A stretch of 64,000 nucleotides of DNA from Gordionus sp. m RMFG-2023 (GCF_954871325.1 NC_088775.1:82995561-83059560), one strand, 5' to 3'; counted from the first letter of the stretch, positions 1-15,100 are shown. Program-made: numbers and translations. The notes: generated from the letters alone by a model not told the origin.

Positions 1-149
1 TTAAACACATTTTATTTTTTAATGGTATAAATTCCAGCTGATTACTATCATTTTGGAATAGGAATAATTTCAAACTTATGGAATTGACGCGAGAGGCAAA
101 TCAGTTGTTATACCTATATAAATAGTTAAGCCTAACATTTAAGAAGATA
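1..149 (+). other. 5' flank of the Raptor gene
   Basis: A+T-rich leader upstream of the Raptor start codon. An in-frame TAG at 123-125 precedes ATG150 with no intervening in-frame ATG, which supports ATG150 as the start. No recognisable core promoter element was found. Confidence 0.4.
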
Positions 150-3100
150 ATGTCTTCTTATCTAAGTTATTTTGATTCCCCTATAAATTTTCAAGCAATT
201 CCACTCATTTTTGATTACCCTAAAGATTGGGAAAATATCAGACACCAAGAAACAGCTAATTGGCGTATAAGCAATAGAGTAAGATATATATATTTTTTAT
301 GATTTTATTAAAATAGGTTAAAACCGTTAATGGTCTGTTAGTTTTATGCTTAAATATTGGGGTGGACCCACCAGATATAGTTAAAATTAATCCCCGAGCA
401 ACACTTGAATGCTGGATTGGTAAGCTTTAATAAATAAAGCATTTACCAATTTTTTAAAGATCCTACATCATTATGTCCTCACGAGGCTTTAGAAATGATA
501 GGAGGGCAATTGCAAGAACAATATACCAAATGGCAGCCAAAAGCCAGATATAAACAATGTTTAGATCCTACAATTGAAGATATAAAACGATTATGCTTAT
601 CCTTGAGAAAAAATGCAAAAGTTTTTATATTTATTAACAAATCAATATTCTATTAAACTTAAGGATGAGCGTGTATTATTCCATTATAATGGTCATGGAG
701 TTCCTATTCCTACTAACAGTGGAGAATTATGGGTATTTAATAAGGTAATAATAAATTTTTTAACCATAATATCTCAACTTAATAATATTCCTAATATATG
801 AATTTTATGATTAAAGCTTCTAGTTCTTTTTGATATTAGATTCTTTAAATTATTTTTTGCATCAATAAAAATGGAGTATTTAGGCTATTTTTTATCATCA
901 ACTAATTAAATGATTTTAAAATCTAATAAGACCTAAATATTATATAATTTAATGAAATGGATTCTACTCAAATTTTTATAAATATAGTTTATTTTGATAA
1001 ATGCTGATTATAGTTTATAAAATAACAGTGTTTTACATAAATGAATATAAAATATAAAAAAATGATAAAAGTGCAAGAACCTAAATAATTGTTATACAAA
1101 AAGATAACAATATAATACATCATGTTTTCATACAAATTTTATAGTACAATTGTATTCAACTTTTTAAAAAATTTTTTTTTTAAGAACAAATATATCCAAA
1201 ATGTATCTTACTTCTAATGAGTGTTTGTGGTAGTGTTTAAAAACCTGATTTGGGTTAATTTTTTTAAAATGGCTCGATTAACATTTTAGACAAAATAATA
1301 TTACGTAATTTTCGAGATTTGACAAATAGATGTCCAAACCTTTCTACCATCTATGAAAATCTCCAGGCTTACATAATAATTTTGTTTCTAATCTTAATCA
1401 AGCTGTTTTTAAAAATAGACCCATGAATCAGGCTTTTATTCGCTCGTTAGTTGAAAGAAAATTCAGAGGGCTATTTATATTCACTGAATATATGTTTTTC
1501 CATAGAAGATAGTTTTGAATTGAAACCATAAGAAGTATCCAATGATTTTACAGGTTGGAAAATGTGAAATCCAAAAAAAGTAGACAGGAAAATTTCAAAA
1601 AAAATTATTTTGCGGTATTCTCAACAGCATACTCAATACACAAATATATGATGAACCCCACATTTACATTATTTATTGATGAGTCCATGCTTTGTCATAT
1701 TTATAAATGCATAGTAAAAGAATCAAGAATTCAGAACAGTATGAATTTTAGGGGTTACATCAACAGCGGTGAGCAATTTTTGTATAAGGGTAAACTATCA
1801 AAAAAAAACGAAATTTTAGGACGACCATAAAATGAACGAAATTTGGCATGATAGTTATCTATGCTCTATAATTTAGTAAAATCAAAATTTTAGAGCGTTA
1901 GTTTAACCAGATCCAAAGATATATGCCTCCAAAGTTAAAAATCACGCAATGTTTGATTTTTTAAAATCTTGTTCTTTTGAAAAAATACTTAATATAGAGT
2001 TGCAAATTATATATAATTTTTCAGAGTTGTTAAACCCTACTTTTAAAAGTAGCGTTGCTATTGCTATTTGTCAAAAAAAGTAGCATGCTACCACTATCAC
2101 TACCCATCAAAAAAGTAGTGCGCTATTAGCTATTATTTTTTAAAAGTAGCTTTGGCTACTTTTTATAAAAAAAATTAGTAATTAAATTTGTTTTTTGCTT
2201 ATAATGAAATTGCATAGTATATATATAATACATAAAATCATCATTTATAAATATATAAATGTAGCAGGGATCCAAACCGAACCTGAACTAAACCGCTAAA
2301 AACCGGTATTTTTTATCGAACCTGAACCGAATCTAAATTGCTAAAAAAATTTCAGCCGAACCTGAACCGAACCACTAAAATGCCTCTGAACCGGTTCGAG
2401 TATCATGATTTTAAGCTTATAAAATAATATGCAAGTTATTATTAGATTTCAATTATATTCGAATTATTTAAAGATTATCATCAATCACATTTGATCGATA
2501 AGTGTCCATAATTTTTATAAACTTTAGTATATTGTCATTTTACAACATTTTTTAAATATTTTAAGCTTATAAATTATAATGCTTAGAGAAAAATTAAATC
2601 CAAAATATTATTATAAATGACACATCAAATCTGATTTCATATTGGCAGTGCCGGCCACCCAAGTTAGTGTGGAAAGATGTTTCAACAATTAAATTTATGC
2701 TATCTCCTTATAGATGTAATTTGAGTGAGACGAATTTTGAAAATATAATAATTGTACGGCTTAATAAAAAAAATTTAAGTTAAAAAACGGAAAATATTGT
2801 TCATATTAAAATTAATCATTGATATATATTTTTATATTTATAAATTAACTGTTATTTTATAATGTGCAATTAATAAAAATGAAGGATTTCTATAAGTGTT
2901 TTTTAAATTAATGATAAAATAAAAAAAATTTTTCCCTATACATAATTCGAATATAAACCCGTTTTTAGAGGTTCGAACCGAACCGATATTTTAATTTTTT
3001 ACTAACCGAACCTGAACCGAACCGAAATTCGTTTCGGTTTGGATCCCTGAATGTAGTTAGTTTTGATTATAAAAATTTACGTAAAAAGACTAATTTATGT

Positions 3101-6100
3101 AATAAAATAACTATTTAATAGTAATATTCATTTTTTATTTATTTTGCTGCATTTTAATAATAAAATGATAAGTTTCACCTTTTTAATATAATAAAAATTA
3201 TCAAAAATAATTTTTAGATTTAACAAACGCGTCTATGGGATTTTCTATTATATTAATATCCTTTATTTCAAAAAAAATTATCAATGGAAGTCATTTTTAT
3301 GGTTCTAACTAGGGCATCTTTGTTTGCCATCTCAATCATTAGTGTATAATGACAAAAAATTGTTGTACCAAGAGATAGAGTTTTAATCATAATAAATGAT
3401 GGATTATCAACCAATGATATTGGCTGAACTTTAGCAATTATAAAATCGGCATTTATCAGCCAATTTCTAAGAAATATTTGCTTAGCAATATTATTAATCA
3501 ATTTAGCTTGAATTGAATTGGTCTTTTGAATGTAGTCTCCCCTATACCAGAATTAATAAGATGGTTTTTTTTTATCTCTAACTGTTGGTATTAACATTCT
3601 TACAAAATAAAAATTCTATTAGAAAAATTTAAAAATGACAATTACCTTTAGGTGTTTTCTAGGTTATAGCTACTAGATTTATTTGAAGTTATATTTTTTT
3701 ACAGTTTGAACAAATAAATTTGTAGCCACCTTTTGTTTTTACATTAATTTGAAAATATTTTCAAATTTTGGAAATGAAAATTGTATTATTGTTATCAAGA
3801 ACATTTTCTTCCAGGGAACCTTCCATTTCATTAATATCATAATTGTCTTACTCACTTACATCCATTTGCGATGACATTTTAAATAATTTACACCAGATGA
3901 TTTAGGCTTATAATACGAATTGAAAATATAAATTTCAATGTCAAAATTAAATAATAAATTATGATATTATATTTAGATTTTCATGTTTATAGTTGCATTC
4001 AAAAAGGAGCACGCTAAAGAAATAAATAATTGGGAAAAAAGTAGCGCTCTATTAGCTATAGCTACTAGAAAGGATAGCGCCGCTACTTTAACAACTCTGC
4101 ATTTCATAGCCTTAAAATTGCATTGTAAAATATCAAAAAAGAGATTTAAAAAAATCTTTCTTTTTTCCGGTAAAAAATAAAAAATTAACATTGTTTGAGA
4201 AGAGATTTTTTTTTGGGTGTTGAAATTTATTTAAAATATTTATTACCCATATATTTAACTGTTTAATTAAAAAAATCGATAACGTTTTTTTCTTTTTTTA
4301 AAATTTTATCTAAATATTTACTATTTTGATAAATAAAAAATATAATGTAGATGGCGTTATATTTATATTTAATGAAAGTATGCATAGATTTATTGAGTGT
4401 AACTGTAACATATATATATCCACGATATGCAAGCAAGTAGTCCATACAGATATGTTGATTATTAGGATGCAATATTTTTAAATTTTTATATACGAACTAT
4501 TATAAAGGAAAATACTTCTTATCTTAATCGTATTCCATTTTGCGTTTATTGATAGAATTTCCTGAGGCCATAATTTGTAGATGTACTATCTTTATTAGGT
4601 ATCCACTATCGCTATTATTTGATGTCCTTGTGGTTAAAAGAAGGAAGTGATGGTCCATGGGGATATAAAAACGAAATATATATATAGTAATTTCATTCTT
4701 TTTTAGAACTGTGACTCACTACCAAAAGTCGTCATAAACACATGTTTAGAAAAAAGAGCGGTCATGACCGTTGTCCTTGGTTAGCTAAAGTAATAAAAAA
4801 AATTAAATAACTGAGGAAATATATATTACTTTTTTACATTCCCATGGACTAGCACCATCCAAAGATGACCACCCATTAATCAATTAATAACGATAATAGT
4901 TCCAATAACAGCGACAAGATGTTCTTACATATTATCTCTTCAGAAAATCTATTAATAAGCGCAATATGGAATAGCATAAAAAAACAAAAGGCATTTTTTT
5001 ATAATAGTTTGTTATATAAAACTCTAAAATATGCTTATTTTAAAATATGGCTAGCCTATTAAAATTTTAAGATAAATCAGAGATCTGCTAAACACCGTCT
5101 AAACTTTTTATATATAAATTGTCTGATCCTGCTCAAAAATATTTTATGTACGAATTTCCCGGCCCGCCCGACCAGTTTAATTTCTTTGGTCCCACTTTGC
5201 AGATCTCTGATAATAATAAAATAATTTTTGTCGAATAAACAACACCAACCACCATTAATATTTAATCCAAAAATCTTATATATTAATAATATTTTTGAAT
5301 TAAAATATGTTTAATATGAATAGTCATAATTTCCAATAACCCCCCCCCCCTCCTCACTTTTTCAACCTATTAAATTTATCAGAGACCTGCAGAGGTACCA
5401 TTTGCACGGCCCGGCCCGGCTTTAAATTTTTTAGGCCCGGCCCGGATATTTTAAAAAAAAATTTTTTACGGCCCGGCCCGGCTCGGATTTAAAAATTTAA
5501 GGCCCGGCCTGGCCCGGATATTTTTTAAAAAACTTTTTTACGGCCCGGCCCGGCCACGATTTAAAAATTTTAGGCCCGGCCCGGATGTTTTTTAAAAAAA
5601 AAATTTCAGACACGGCTCGGAATTTTTTAAAATTATATTCGACCTGGAATATACAAAAATTCACCTATGAGGTATTTTACCATATTTTTCAGCGAGTATT
5701 ATCGCTTATTATTTAAAAAATACATGTAAAAAGCTAATATTTTGAGAATATTATATTGAATTTATAAAAATTATAAAACTGTTATTTATAAAAATGGATA
5801 TTTTGAGCATATATTATATTTTATATTGCATTTATAAAAATAAAACTAATATTCATAAAAATGGTAATAATATTTGTCATACACTATATTTTATATTACA
5901 TTTAAAAAAAATAAAACTAATATTTAATTTATAAAAATGGAAAATATTTTGAGAATATAATATATTGTATTTAATTTACTATTTAATTTATAAAATAAAA
6001 ATAAATGGCTATTTAAAAAAATGCATGTATAATAAATAGTATTTTGAAAATATAATCTAATTGCACAATTATAATTTATTTTATAATATAAATTTTTAAC

Positions 6101-9100
6101 AAAAGAAGATAATTGTATTATATAATATTGTAAAAAAAAATAATGAAAAATGTTGGATTAAAAACTTTAATGACTCAAGGTAAATATAATAAATGCAATA
6201 AATATTTGACAGTTTGCAAAGTAAAAAACCAGCATGATTGACGAAACCCTATACTCAAGAAAGATATTAAAAATTCACAAATTATCATGAAGAAAGAGAA
6301 GCATATCTACCTTTTCAGGTTGAAGATTACTTCTTCTTTCTTCAAGAATTCTCCCAGTAGTGGAAAAATTCCGCTCACAGCTTGCACTTGAAGCAGGAAT
6401 TGCCAATACCCGTTTTGCCAATTTTGCTAAAATTGGAAATTCCACTCTAACAAATTATCCACCTTAAATGTTTCATCTATTTTTTTATTTATGTAATTAT
6501 AATATTCATCATCGGGTATTGACATATTACCAGAATTACCATCGCCCCATTTGTCATAAAACGATTCAGTTTGTTTAACAACAGTCGTAATTTGACTGGT
6601 CGATGGTATTTCATTTACTTCCTGAGCCTCTTGTAATTTAATATAATCTTTTATATAGTTTTCCGTCATTTTGCGATCTGTCCCTGACTACATACGTAAT
6701 TGCTTGAATTTGGGACAGAGAAAAAGAAAAATAAAATAATACTTGTGTAAAACAAATTTTTCAATTAAAAAATGCTTTATATTAAGTAAAATCAATTTTA
6801 TTTCTCCTTTTCGCTTTGAAAGGTATTACAAACTTTAAGAAGTGATATTCCTTTATTTGATTCTTTTGGTAAAATATATTCTAAAAATTTAGATATGAAT
6901 TATAAAAAAATATATTAATAATACTTGAATATTGGGGCTTATTTAAGATATTCCTTTATTTGATTGTTTTGGTAAAATATGTTGTAAAAATTTAGATATG
7001 AATTATAAAAAAATATATTAATACTTTAAATAAATTTGCAGGAAATTAATAATTAGATCGATCTGTGGGTTGTTAGGTAGTGTTAACCATCACCCAATAT
7101 TATATTAATCATAACTATAATATAATATAATCTTATAACCATTAACTCATAATGTAAAAATTTTTATAAAAAATATTAAGGCCCGGCCCGGATATATTAA
7201 AAAAAAAATTTTAGGCCCGGCCCGGGTATATTTAAAAAATTTAAAATACGGCCGGGCCGGGTTTAGGGCCAGGCCTGCAGGTCTCTGAAATTTATATTGG
7301 GGGTTTCCTCCTAAAAATCTCAACTTACTAAAAAAACTAAAATAAAACTAAATAAAATTTTTAGTGGAATGCCTTCGATAGAGGTATATATGCAATCCGA
7401 AAATCTTATATTTTTATTTATTATTTAAAAAAACAACAAAGAATTACACACAATACATTCCTTTATCAGTGAATGATCTAAAGGAATGGCTATCCACCCC
7501 AGTCATATACGTTTTCGATTGTTCCAATGCTGGCACCATATTGTCCTCTTTCTTCAAATCGGGCTCCTCAAATTTGGAATCCAAAGACAAGGGCGATAAA
7601 ACAAAAGCCACTTCCAATACCAACGTAAGAAAAATTCTAGGGCTAATTTTTTTAAACTATCAAAATATTTAGAGATGAAAAATCTAATGATTTCATTTTT
7701 TTAAAAAAAATAATGGGTCAAATAAGGTTACGAAGACAAATTTTTTTAAAAAAAAATTATTTTCATCAATTATTGAGATAAGTTGGGTGGGTTACATTAT
7801 CTATGTTAGCGGCAATGTGTTATTTTTTAAACTTTAAGTCTTTTTTTTGAGCGCGTTTGTTTTTATAATTTGAAAATCTGATTTTACCGGAAATGTATTC
7901 CATCATGTGTGGAAATACCTAACCTCTGAACCACATACAATTTTTCTATGAACTTTTGAATTTAATATTATATTAGTTTTTCCATATATTTTTTTGGATA
8001 TGGGTTTGGGCAAAATTTTGGAACTTATTGTGGGCTGAGCTTGGGAGAAATTTATTAACAAAATCTCCAGACTTGTGTCTAAAATTATTTAGGCTAAAAT
8101 CTTAATTTAAATTTGGTGAAATTGAACCTTTTAACAACGCTATCTAAATTTAATGGCTTACTACTCATAATTAAAATATTTGACTATAGTGTTAAAATAA
8201 ATGTTACGTATTTATTATATTTGTGTTCATTATCTCTTGCAAAGGTCGAAATTACCAGGAGTGAAAACAAAAATATTCCAATCACTTCTACGTCCTCAAC
8301 GTCTAGCCACAACGTTAACAATCTCACTATCACAGGTTAACTGTATAAATAAACGCATAGAGGTTTTATAGTTATTTTTTTAAAAAAATCAAATTTTTTT
8401 TAATTGAATCACAATTTTTTGGTTTTAATCAGATTTATAATAAAATAAGAATATAAAAAAATATATCCTGGAGGAAAATAACCAGAGTCAAGGTTACTAA
8501 TATAAACTTGTATTCATTTTTTTAAATTATATTAAACATCTGTTTTCTTGTAGAATTTATGAAGAAACCATTGTTAAATTATTTTCAATTGAATGTATTT
8601 TATAATATAGATGTTGTCAATATTTAATATCTTCAATTTGAATACATTCTGTACAATTGGAGCTATATTTTTTGAAATTATTATTCTTGAAATCAATAAA
8701 TATTAGTGCTGCACCGATCTACAATTTTTTCGCCGATCTGATATTTATTTTAAGAGGTACCGTTACAGATCTGATACTGTTATTTACACTGATTTTTATT
8801 TGTCATTATTTTTTAAGATAATTGAATAATAAAAATCTGTGTATTAATTTTTTTAAGCGTTTTAATCCGAATATTCACTTATCCCAGCTATTATAAATAA
8901 AGTTTGACAACAATTTACTCAAAAAAAATTCTAAACGAGATAAAAGCATTTTTAATGCATATAATGACAGGAAATTGAAATTCTAAAGGTGAATGCTATG
9001 GATGAAGAAAAGAAGAGAGAGAAGAAGAGAGAGAAATAGAGAAGAAGAAGAAAACAGTCATAGATGAGATGAAATCTTTCTACATGAATAAAATAAAAAG

Positions 9101-12100
9101 ATTTTAAAAGAAGATGTATGGGGTTTTTTTTAAAATTCATATCTGTACAAATTTTTCAAATAACAATAGTTTAAACAATAATTTACTTACAAATTAACAA
9201 TAATTTTTTAATTTAATTAGATAACTTTAACTTAGTTGTTCTTTAAAATGGTAGATAAAATTTGCATTTAAAAATATAACCCGTATAAAAGACAATCTAA
9301 AATTAATATAATTAATTTCAGGCTAAATCTTAGGTCAAATTAACCAGTGATATACAATATTTTCCATATATAACCTTTCCTGTCTCAATCGAAAGAGATT
9401 ATCATGCTATAGCAAATTTACTAGGCTACAACTTGCATCAATTCCATGTAAACTTTTGAACTTTGATCCACCCCCCCCCCCAACATTTATAATAGGGAAT
9501 TGATTGCCTCTTGGACTGTTCTATGATTTTACCCCTGATATCCTCATTTGCCCCGAGTTCAGGGATTTCCGAGTTTATCTCAGGGACTGCTTATATAGGA
9601 AATATTTGTTATGCTGAATGTTTTTAACATTCTGTCAAATTAGTTCTTAGAAGTTTTTGGAATTATATTAAAATAATATTTTTTTTATTCCTCTTATCAG
9701 AAACTAGAGAAACAAAAAAATCAACTGTTGACCCTCAAAATGTGCGCATGATCATGAATGAACAATCTACTTCATTTCTAGCTTCAAACGCGGCAATCTT
9801 ATTGGCTGCTTGCCGGGCCAACGAAAATTTAAGTCTGAACCCGGATATTCCGGCAGACGTTTTCACTTCCTGTCTCACTACGCCGATCAAAATGGCGGTT
9901 AAATGGTTAGTTGATTTGATATATTTATTCAAAATTTATATTATACTATACTGTACAATTGAATTTTTGTTGAATATGAAAAACGTTTTCAATTTAATTA
10001 ACCATTTTTTCTTCATGAAAGGCACATCCTTCAAAACAAGACCTCTCTATTCTTGAACGATCTAGATCTCGTCGATAAGATTCCCGGTCAACTTAGTGAT
10101 AGAAGGACCCTTTTGGGTGAACTCAATTGGATATTTACTGCTATCACGGATAGCATTGCTTGGAATTGTTTCCCTAAAGGTTTATTATCTCATTATAAAA
10201 ATGAAGATTTTATTCTTATTTATTAAATTTATATTTTTGGATATATGACATTTATAAATATTTAATAACTATCACAGTAAAAAAAATATATCAGAAATTT
10301 TACCTGGTGACCACTAATCACTCTTGGTTAATATTATATCCAAAACCATTAAAATCAGTTAACCATGGTTTTCTAAAGCTATATAATATTATTATACACC
10401 TGCGCAAATAACCCTAAATGCTCACAATTTTATAAAATGTTTATCACTGTAATTCGAATTATCCTTGATTTTATAAATTTGCCCTATTAGATTTATTTCA
10501 ACGACTATTTCGCCAGGATCTGCTCGTGGCAAGCTTGTTCCGAAATTTTTTGCTAGCTGAAAGGGTCATGCAATTTTACGGGAATCATCCCGTTTCGATC
10601 CCGGAACTACCCAGGACCTGCGATCACAAATTATGGTATTTTATATTTATATATAGTGATAAATGGATTTCTATGATACAACGGAAGGGAAGATGACAGG
10701 CCATTGCTCTGTGTTCATAATCCAACAAGGGCACATGTATCCTTACTTTGATTTGTGATGATGATTTTATTAATATTATAATTAGCTGACTTTGATGAGA
10801 CAGCTCTGGAAATTACTAAGTGGAAATAAAATAAAATGATTTTAAGTGTATCATTTTGATTGAACTTTAAAATCGTATGATCATTTAACGTTTATATAGT
10901 TAGTGTTTTGATTTATTAATATCTCTTGAGTTTATCATATATGCCATACCGTTAAATGTCCAAATAACATATGGAATGAAATCGATGAGATACCTCAAAT
11001 TACCTGTTATTTTTTTTCCTTTGCATTTTATTTTGTAAAGTTTTAAATACCATAATACTTTAAAAGTCTTAATTAATTAATTCCCTAATTTCAACAGGCT
11101 AGCATGGGATTACGTGATGGACGTTTCCCTGACCCACCTCAAGGTCTACCTGTTTCATTTAAACAACGTAAAACTTCAGCGGCAATTGTTGGTGCAAGCC
11201 CAATTGCTACAATATCACACCCTGAAAGCAAATTCTTCAGCAACCAACAAAAAACCATCTTCCATCACCTCCTCCAAAAAAATCTCCAAACTTCCAAAAT
11301 TGAAATCCAATAAAATTATCTCCACCAATCCGTCCCTCATGGGCGACAAAGCTGCCTTGGATCCGACGCTAGAATCCAATTTGGAAATTCTCACTGCCGA
11401 AATGTCGGCTCTTTGTCAGGCCTTCTTTTCCCAACAACTCACCGCTCTCGAGGCAAGACTCGTTTCAACCAAAATTCCTCCCACTTCGACAGGTCTCAGG
11501 GACCTGTCCGATTCTTTGCCCATTGTTTTGCAAGTTATTCATTTTATTTAATATCTGGTTTGGGTTTATTGTGCCCATGAAATTATGCAAGAATCAGTTC
11601 AGTTTATAGGGGATATGTGAATTAGGGGTTTGCAAACGCAAGCCCGAACTTCATAGAATTTTTTGATCTGATTACTTTGGCCTGGCCCATAAAAATTTTT
11701 TTGTAAAAGTCATCCAGACCTTAATAATTTTTTATGAAGGAAAAGTAGCATAAATATCCCTTATTCTAGACTTTAAATTTTTTTACAAACTTCAGGCCTG
11801 GTCCTTAAAAATATTTTGCACAAGTTGGCCAGCTTAAATATCTTTTTTTTTCCTATAAATGTAAAGGCCAAAATTTAAAATTGAGTCATCTTTATATTTT
11901 TGAATATGTGAATATTTAAAAAAATATATTTATTATGGTTTTATTTCATTTTAAGTTTCCAAAATTTGTACTAAAAATTAAATTTTTAAATGTATCTATT
12001 ATGATTAGGTTTTGCTCAGTCAAATTCATAGAGTCAAAGCTTTGGACTTATTGGGAAAGTTTTTAGACTTAGGAGCCATTGCCGTCAATCAAGTAGAGTG

Positions 12101-15100
12101 AATATAATTTTATAATATACCAAATTAGTTAATTTAAAAAATATGTCAGAGCCCTATGCGCACCTGACAGCCATACCCTTTAAACCGGTTCACATAAAAA
12201 TATGGAAATTTTTGGACAAAGCCATAGATAGCTGCAAAAACGGATGCCCGGTACAGGGCTCTTTATATATTACAACCCCATTCAAAAGAATATAATCACT
12301 AAATGTTTTTTGGGCTGTATTTTCCACCCAATATTCATGGGTAATATAGACAGCAAATACTATAAAAATTTTTTTTAGACTTAGGCCCAGTATGGGCAGC
12401 TCAACTTTTATAAATGCATGTAGAAAATATTTTCAAGTAGGGCTGTGTCAATTCACATATTTTTCACCGATTCGATCCTATATTTCCCTATATCACTATA
12501 AAACCAATCTGTTACCGATCCCATATTTTTATAGATTTTTATTTACCATCTATCTTTGAACCAATATCATAATAAAATTTAAAAAAACCAACTAATATTC
12601 ACGAAAGATTAAGTGTATATTGTTTTTAATTTCCAAAAGTTAATCATCTAAATATGGACAATGTTTTTAGCTGAATTATAAAACGGCTAAATTAAGAGCC
12701 GAATAAATATTACCTAAGTCTCGAATTGGTCAATAGATATACAAACCTTTCTATCATCTTGTTAACAAAATCTCTAAAGTTGGGTAATTTTATTCTTGGC
12801 AAATTTTTTAGCTATCGAATCATTTAGCACCACTAGTTGACTCCGTTAGATATGTTTAAACGCTTTTCTTGTTGCGGATAATATATAACAATAAAAATAA
12901 TACCAAATTTTTAGCTACATTATCTTTTAAAAATAATTCTATTTTTTTAAAAAAAAATTGAATTTGGGTTCCTTTTATATGATGTATTAATATAAAATTT
13001 TGTATAAAATAAAAAATAATGATATAATTATATACACAAATAAAATAACCCAAAACAATAAAAAAATATTGGATCGGTTTTCTGAAATATCGGTTCAATC
13101 CGATATTTTTCAAAAGCACAAAATATTGGGGCTCAATCCAATATTTAACATCGACACAACCTCTTAATCAAGCTCTAAATTTATTTGAATTTTTAATGCA
13201 CAAAATTTAAATATTCAAAAATTATTTGCTGTTGTACCGTGCTGCTTAATATTAAATTATTTAATTATAGTGATTTTTACCGTTAATCCTTTTTGGACAA
13301 GGGAATCACTAAGTTCTGTTTTTTAACAGTTTTCATTTCGACTTACAAATAAATAAGTGAATAATTAAAAAAAATTTTTAAACCTTTTTATAAGTTTGAA
13401 AATATTAAAAATAAATTCACAAATAATATAAACCCTATAATATAAAATTAATAATAACATCTATAAATCGACATAAATAATAATGATCAGAATAACACAA
13501 AATATAATAATCCTTATAAAACAAGGGGAACGCAGCTCACAATGACTTTCTTAATTGAGCCAATCATTAAAAAAAAATATCACTACACGTATGTTAAAAC
13601 TAAATCTTGTTTAATCCACGTTAGCAAAACTTATGATTACAACAATAACTTTGATAATCTAATATTAATATTGTCATAAATTATTATATGAAAATTAAAT
13701 GTTTCCCAGCTCCCTATAACTTTCTTTTCCTTTTAGTTTCATTTTAGAATTTTGATTATTCAGGACAAAAAAAATGAAATAAATATAACTCTATTTTTTT
13801 TTTGGGGGGGGGGGGGGTGGGGGGAAGGTTTAAAAAACCAAGCCTATATTTTATTGATGAGTTTGCTGGTTAAAATTATTCAGAGTTGGGGCTTGTTGAC
13901 AGGCTTACGAGTTGATTGGACAATTAGTATTCTTACCCTTGGCAGCTGATTTTTTAACCTTTTTTTAAGTTGTTAACAGGTTAATTTGATCCTATTATTT
14001 TTTCTATATTCTTTTTTCTTTTGATCTCAAAAAAGGCCTTGTCGGTGGGAATATTCCCTTACATGCTAAAACTTTTACAGAGCCCAGCTCGGGAAATGAG
14101 GCCCTTGTTAGTTTACGTTTGGGCAAAGATATTATCCGTCGATAATGTGAGTTGTTGATTTTGTAATTTTATTTACAATTATTATTATTTTTTTAAAATA
14201 AAAAACCTATTGAGGATTCTATTTTCCAAACCTTTTTATTTGATTTCGGGTCCCATAATGTCTATAATTTACAAACGTTAGGCTTAAAATGGTTTCTATC
14301 GATTATGAATCTGAACTACGAAGGTTATTATATATATTGGAATCGTTAGAATCGATAATTATTTTAATTGATAAATATGTCTGGGTATCCCAAAAATCAC
14401 ATCGCAAACTGTGGGAATGTTAACTTATTTTATGAGTAATTTAAAATTCAGCATAATTATAATATTATGTTTTTTAAAATTCACAAAATTAGTTTTATTT
14501 ATATATATATATATATATATGATAAGAGTTGCCAAGCCGATCTCATCAAAGAAAATGGACATAAATATTTTATAACCGTTTTATGTGATATCACTATGCC
14601 GGTAATCGATTTTATTTTTTAGTAAATCATTTTGTAAAAAAATGGTACTGGCTTTTAGTTCAATAAGTTTTTATAGCTTTGCAGGTTTAAGTCATTAATT
14701 ATCATTAATCCATATTTATATAATTTATTTATTGACATAGTGTTGTTAAACGACTAGATTTTTAAAAACGGCTAACCAATAATTTAGCCAAAATATATTA
14801 TGCAATCTTCAAGATTTCGTTAATGTATAGGCTTGCGTGATAATTTTGGCTAAAATATTGGGTATGCCATTTTTAAAAATCGCTGTTTGACAACAATAAT
14901 ACATATTTAACAAGTAACTATTCATCATTTATATATTAGATTGAGTACAGGACAATGGCTCTTTTTTGCATATCTAGTCTTTTATACCACTATCCCGTCG
15001 GACAAGTTAATAATAATAATACAATTATTCTTTATTGTAAAAATATTCTAACTCCTCTTATCAAAAAAAATTTCTCGTAAAATGTTTATTTTTAAATGCT

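Larger units (their letters stand above)
745..7441 (+). other. Raptor intron 4 (6.7 kb), packed with transposon remains
   Basis: This intron separates the exon ending ...ELWVFNK from the exon starting NYTQYIPL. It contains a degenerate MITE (about 1229-1430), an unassigned open stretch (1404-1830), a BED-type hAT relic (2022-4099) with a second hAT inserted in it (2265-3049), a small hAT MITE (5078-5209) and a 1.9-kb hAT element (5380-7287). The stretch 4100-5077 holds only A+T-rich sequence with nothing recognised. Confidence 0.85.

Noticed and set aside
3983-4191. Complementary open frames of 65 and 72 codons on both strands
   Set aside because: They lie across the subterminal repeats of the hAT relic ending at 4099; no transposase similarity.
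9742-10056. 104-codon frame read as a separate small protein
   Set aside because: Its first part is Raptor exon 7; the remainder is intron 7 read through.
14497-14521. (TA)n runs here, at about 25002 and at 51648-51672 considered as functional sites
   Set aside because: Ordinary simple repeats in A+T-rich DNA; the first merely precedes a Raptor splice acceptor.
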